Positions 63,067 to 64,000 of a stretch of DNA of 64,000 nt are shown here, piece after piece. Every line of letters starts with the position of its first letter. Positions within the stretch are counted from its first letter, which is position 1. Source of the stretch: Natronosalvus vescus. GTDB taxonomy: Archaea; Halobacteriota; Halobacteria; Halobacteriales; Natrialbaceae. The notes under the pieces are model-generated. The model saw nothing but the letters and a program-made list of their open reading frames with translations. It did not search any database and had not been told where the DNA came from. Where the stretch lies: contig NZ_CP099546.1 in the NCBI RefSeq assembly GCF_023973145.1, positions 930,001-994,000 of the forward strand, in the 5' to 3' direction. The position numbers and the translations under genes were made by a program.

Positions 63067-63339
63067 ATGAACACCACAGCGACTACCACGATCTCAACTG
63101 TCTCTTCGGACAACCCTGACGAGGTCATCGAAAGCGTTGTCACCGCTGTCGCAGACGCAGCAGGTGTCTCTCCACTGCAGTTACCACCGCTGCTGAATGC
63201 GGTCGACCCCGATGCGCTGGATCGGATCGTTCGAACTGGCAGCCATGATCTGACTGTCGAGTTTACCTACCACGGGTATCGAGTACGTGTTTCCGGTGAC
63301 GGGTACGTCACTGTAAGGGCGCTCGATGACGGGCAGTAG
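63067..63339 (+). CDS. HalOD1 output domain protein
   Basis: A 90-residue stand-alone HalOD1 domain: DEVIESVVTAVADAAGVSPLQLPPL, VDPDALDRIV and VEFTYHGYRVRVSGDGYVTV. The domain is found in haloarchaeal signalling proteins, often after response regulators; single-domain copies are common but their role is unknown. ATG 63067 is preferred to 63025. Confidence 0.82.
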   Translation: MNTTATTTISTVSSDNPDEVIESVVTAVADAAGVSPLQLPPLLNAVDPDALDRIVRTGSHDLTVEFTYHGYRVRVSGDGYVTVRALDDGQ

Positions 63340-63461
63340 AGTGCGGATTTTTGTACCAACTGTGGCATAGAATATGCGTCACCAGCTCCCCCACCTATCG
63401 TCGACCAACACGAGTGGTTTCTCCATCGGTTCGAATCCACAATTCTCCGGTGTGACCGGTA

Positions 63462-64000
63462 TCAGTGCACGATTCCGGTCGCCGGCTGTGCCCGGGCATC
63501 CTGCTGATCGCCCACCGGTTCGGCCACTTCGACGGCTGTCGACGCCTGGGTGTCGGCCGTACGGACGGTGACCTCGAGGTCGCCGACGTCGTCCGGCCCG
63601 GTCTGGACGGTAACGACGAGTGTCGCCGTTTCGCCGGGGGACAGGGACACGACGTCGGTCGCGGCGTCGGCGAAGTCTCCAACGTCGAAAACGACCTCGC
63701 CCTCGCCGGCCGCCTCACCAGTGTTCGTCACGTCCGCGACGATGTCGAACGACGCGCCCGCCTCGACGGTCGCTGGCGCGTCGATGCCCGTCACTTCGAA
63801 CGCCGGTTCTCCTGGTTCATCGACGGTGATCGTCACCGAATCGCTCCCCGCTTCTGGAGCGGCCACGTCCGGATCGGCGATTCGAACCGTCAGGTCGATG
63901 ATTCCGACGACGTCCTGTGGAGGATCGACGGTCATCGTGAGCGTCGTCGCTTCGCCGGGCCCGAGCGAGACGTCCTCGGTCACAGCTGCCTCTTGCGGGC
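63462..64000 (-). CDS. C-terminal part of a CARDB-type surface protein (partial)
   Basis: The frame is open to the right edge. It contains immunoglobulin-like repeats typical of CARDB/NEW3 surface domains: one around GPGEATTLTMTVDPP, the next from AFEVTGIDAPATVEAGASF to ADVTNTG and SPGETATLVVTVQTGP. The tail GDQQDARAQPATGIVH has no membrane anchor or sorting signal. It is a piece of an exported, probably cell-surface, protein. Confidence 0.82.
   Translation of the reverse strand, partial: PQEAAVTEDVSLGPGEATTLTMTVDPPQDVVGIIDLTVRIADPDVAAPEAGSDSVTITVDEPGEPAFEVTGIDAPATVEAGASFDIVADVTNTGEAAGEGEVVFDVGDFADAATDVVSLSPGETATLVVTVQTGPDDVGDLEVTVRTADTQASTAVEVAEPVGDQQDARAQPATGIVH

Noticed and set aside
63430-63460. 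GGTTCGAATCC-like sequence resembling a tRNA T-arm
   Set aside because: The flanking bases do not pair into a T-stem beyond two pairs, and no acceptor, anticodon or D-arm is found upstream. It lies just after the stop region of the partial surface-protein gene.

Overview
The window is chromosomal DNA of a halophilic archaeon (class Halobacteria), most like the Natrialbaceae. The reasons are high GC, very acidic proteins, Tat signals with lipoboxes (halocyanin, PhnD), several families known only from haloarchaea (recalled as DUF7331, DUF7503, DUF7504, DUF7553, HalOD1), archaeal TATA boxes about 25-30 nt before start codons that imply leaderless mRNAs, abundant CTCGAG and very rare CTAG. I found no rRNA, tRNA, CRISPR array, prophage or intact insertion sequence. 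Family names come from reading and memory, not from a search.

Layout. 1-9.5 kb: start of an exported protein, tRNA methylthiotransferase, HIT protein, zinc-ribbon protein, methionine aminopeptidase, DUF368 membrane protein, DCC thioredoxin-like protein, Hef helicase-nuclease, TspO and a thioesterase. 9.6-17.4 kb: geranylgeranyl reductase, halocyanin, an ABC exporter with two tandem permeases, and a sensor kinase translationally coupled to a TRAM/zinc protein. 17.6-20.7 kb: a degenerate-P-loop DUF7504 protein, a caspase-like (CHAT) protein and a 47-residue DUF7503 membrane peptide; I consider this the best candidate for an undescribed system. 21-29.4 kb: mre11-rad50, three small haloarchaeal genes and family B DNA polymerase. 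29.6-33.3 kb: sufCBD. 33.3-38.1 kb: uracil-DNA glycosylase, a lower-GC phnDCE transporter and hisH.

38.2-43.8 kb holds a DUF7553 gene with an apparent frameshift, an unknown 472-residue protein, an acidic membrane protein, a glucoamylase-like protein, a DUF3006 protein and an aldo/keto reductase. 43.8-48.6 kb holds a fused lactate-utilization type iron-sulfur protein with LutC, then HerA. 49-54.3 kb holds AlaX and a MaoC, glutamate dehydrogenase, CitE-like lyase, glutamate dehydrogenase cluster that fits the methylaspartate cycle. 54.5-64 kb holds fructose bisphosphatase and a class I aldolase, 3-hydroxyacyl-CoA dehydrogenase, an alkyltransferase, squalene/phytoene synthase, acyl-CoA dehydrogenase, a PadR-like regulator, a HalOD1 protein and the end of a surface protein.

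Two themes link the genes. One is DNA repair and replication (Hef, Mre11, Rad50, PolB, UDG, HerA, alkyltransferase); several of these carry QxxLxxF PCNA-binding-like peptides. The other is central carbon flow from acetyl-CoA, fatty acids and lactate into gluconeogenesis (acyl-CoA and hydroxyacyl-CoA dehydrogenases, the methylaspartate-type cluster, Lut proteins, aldolase and fructose bisphosphatase).
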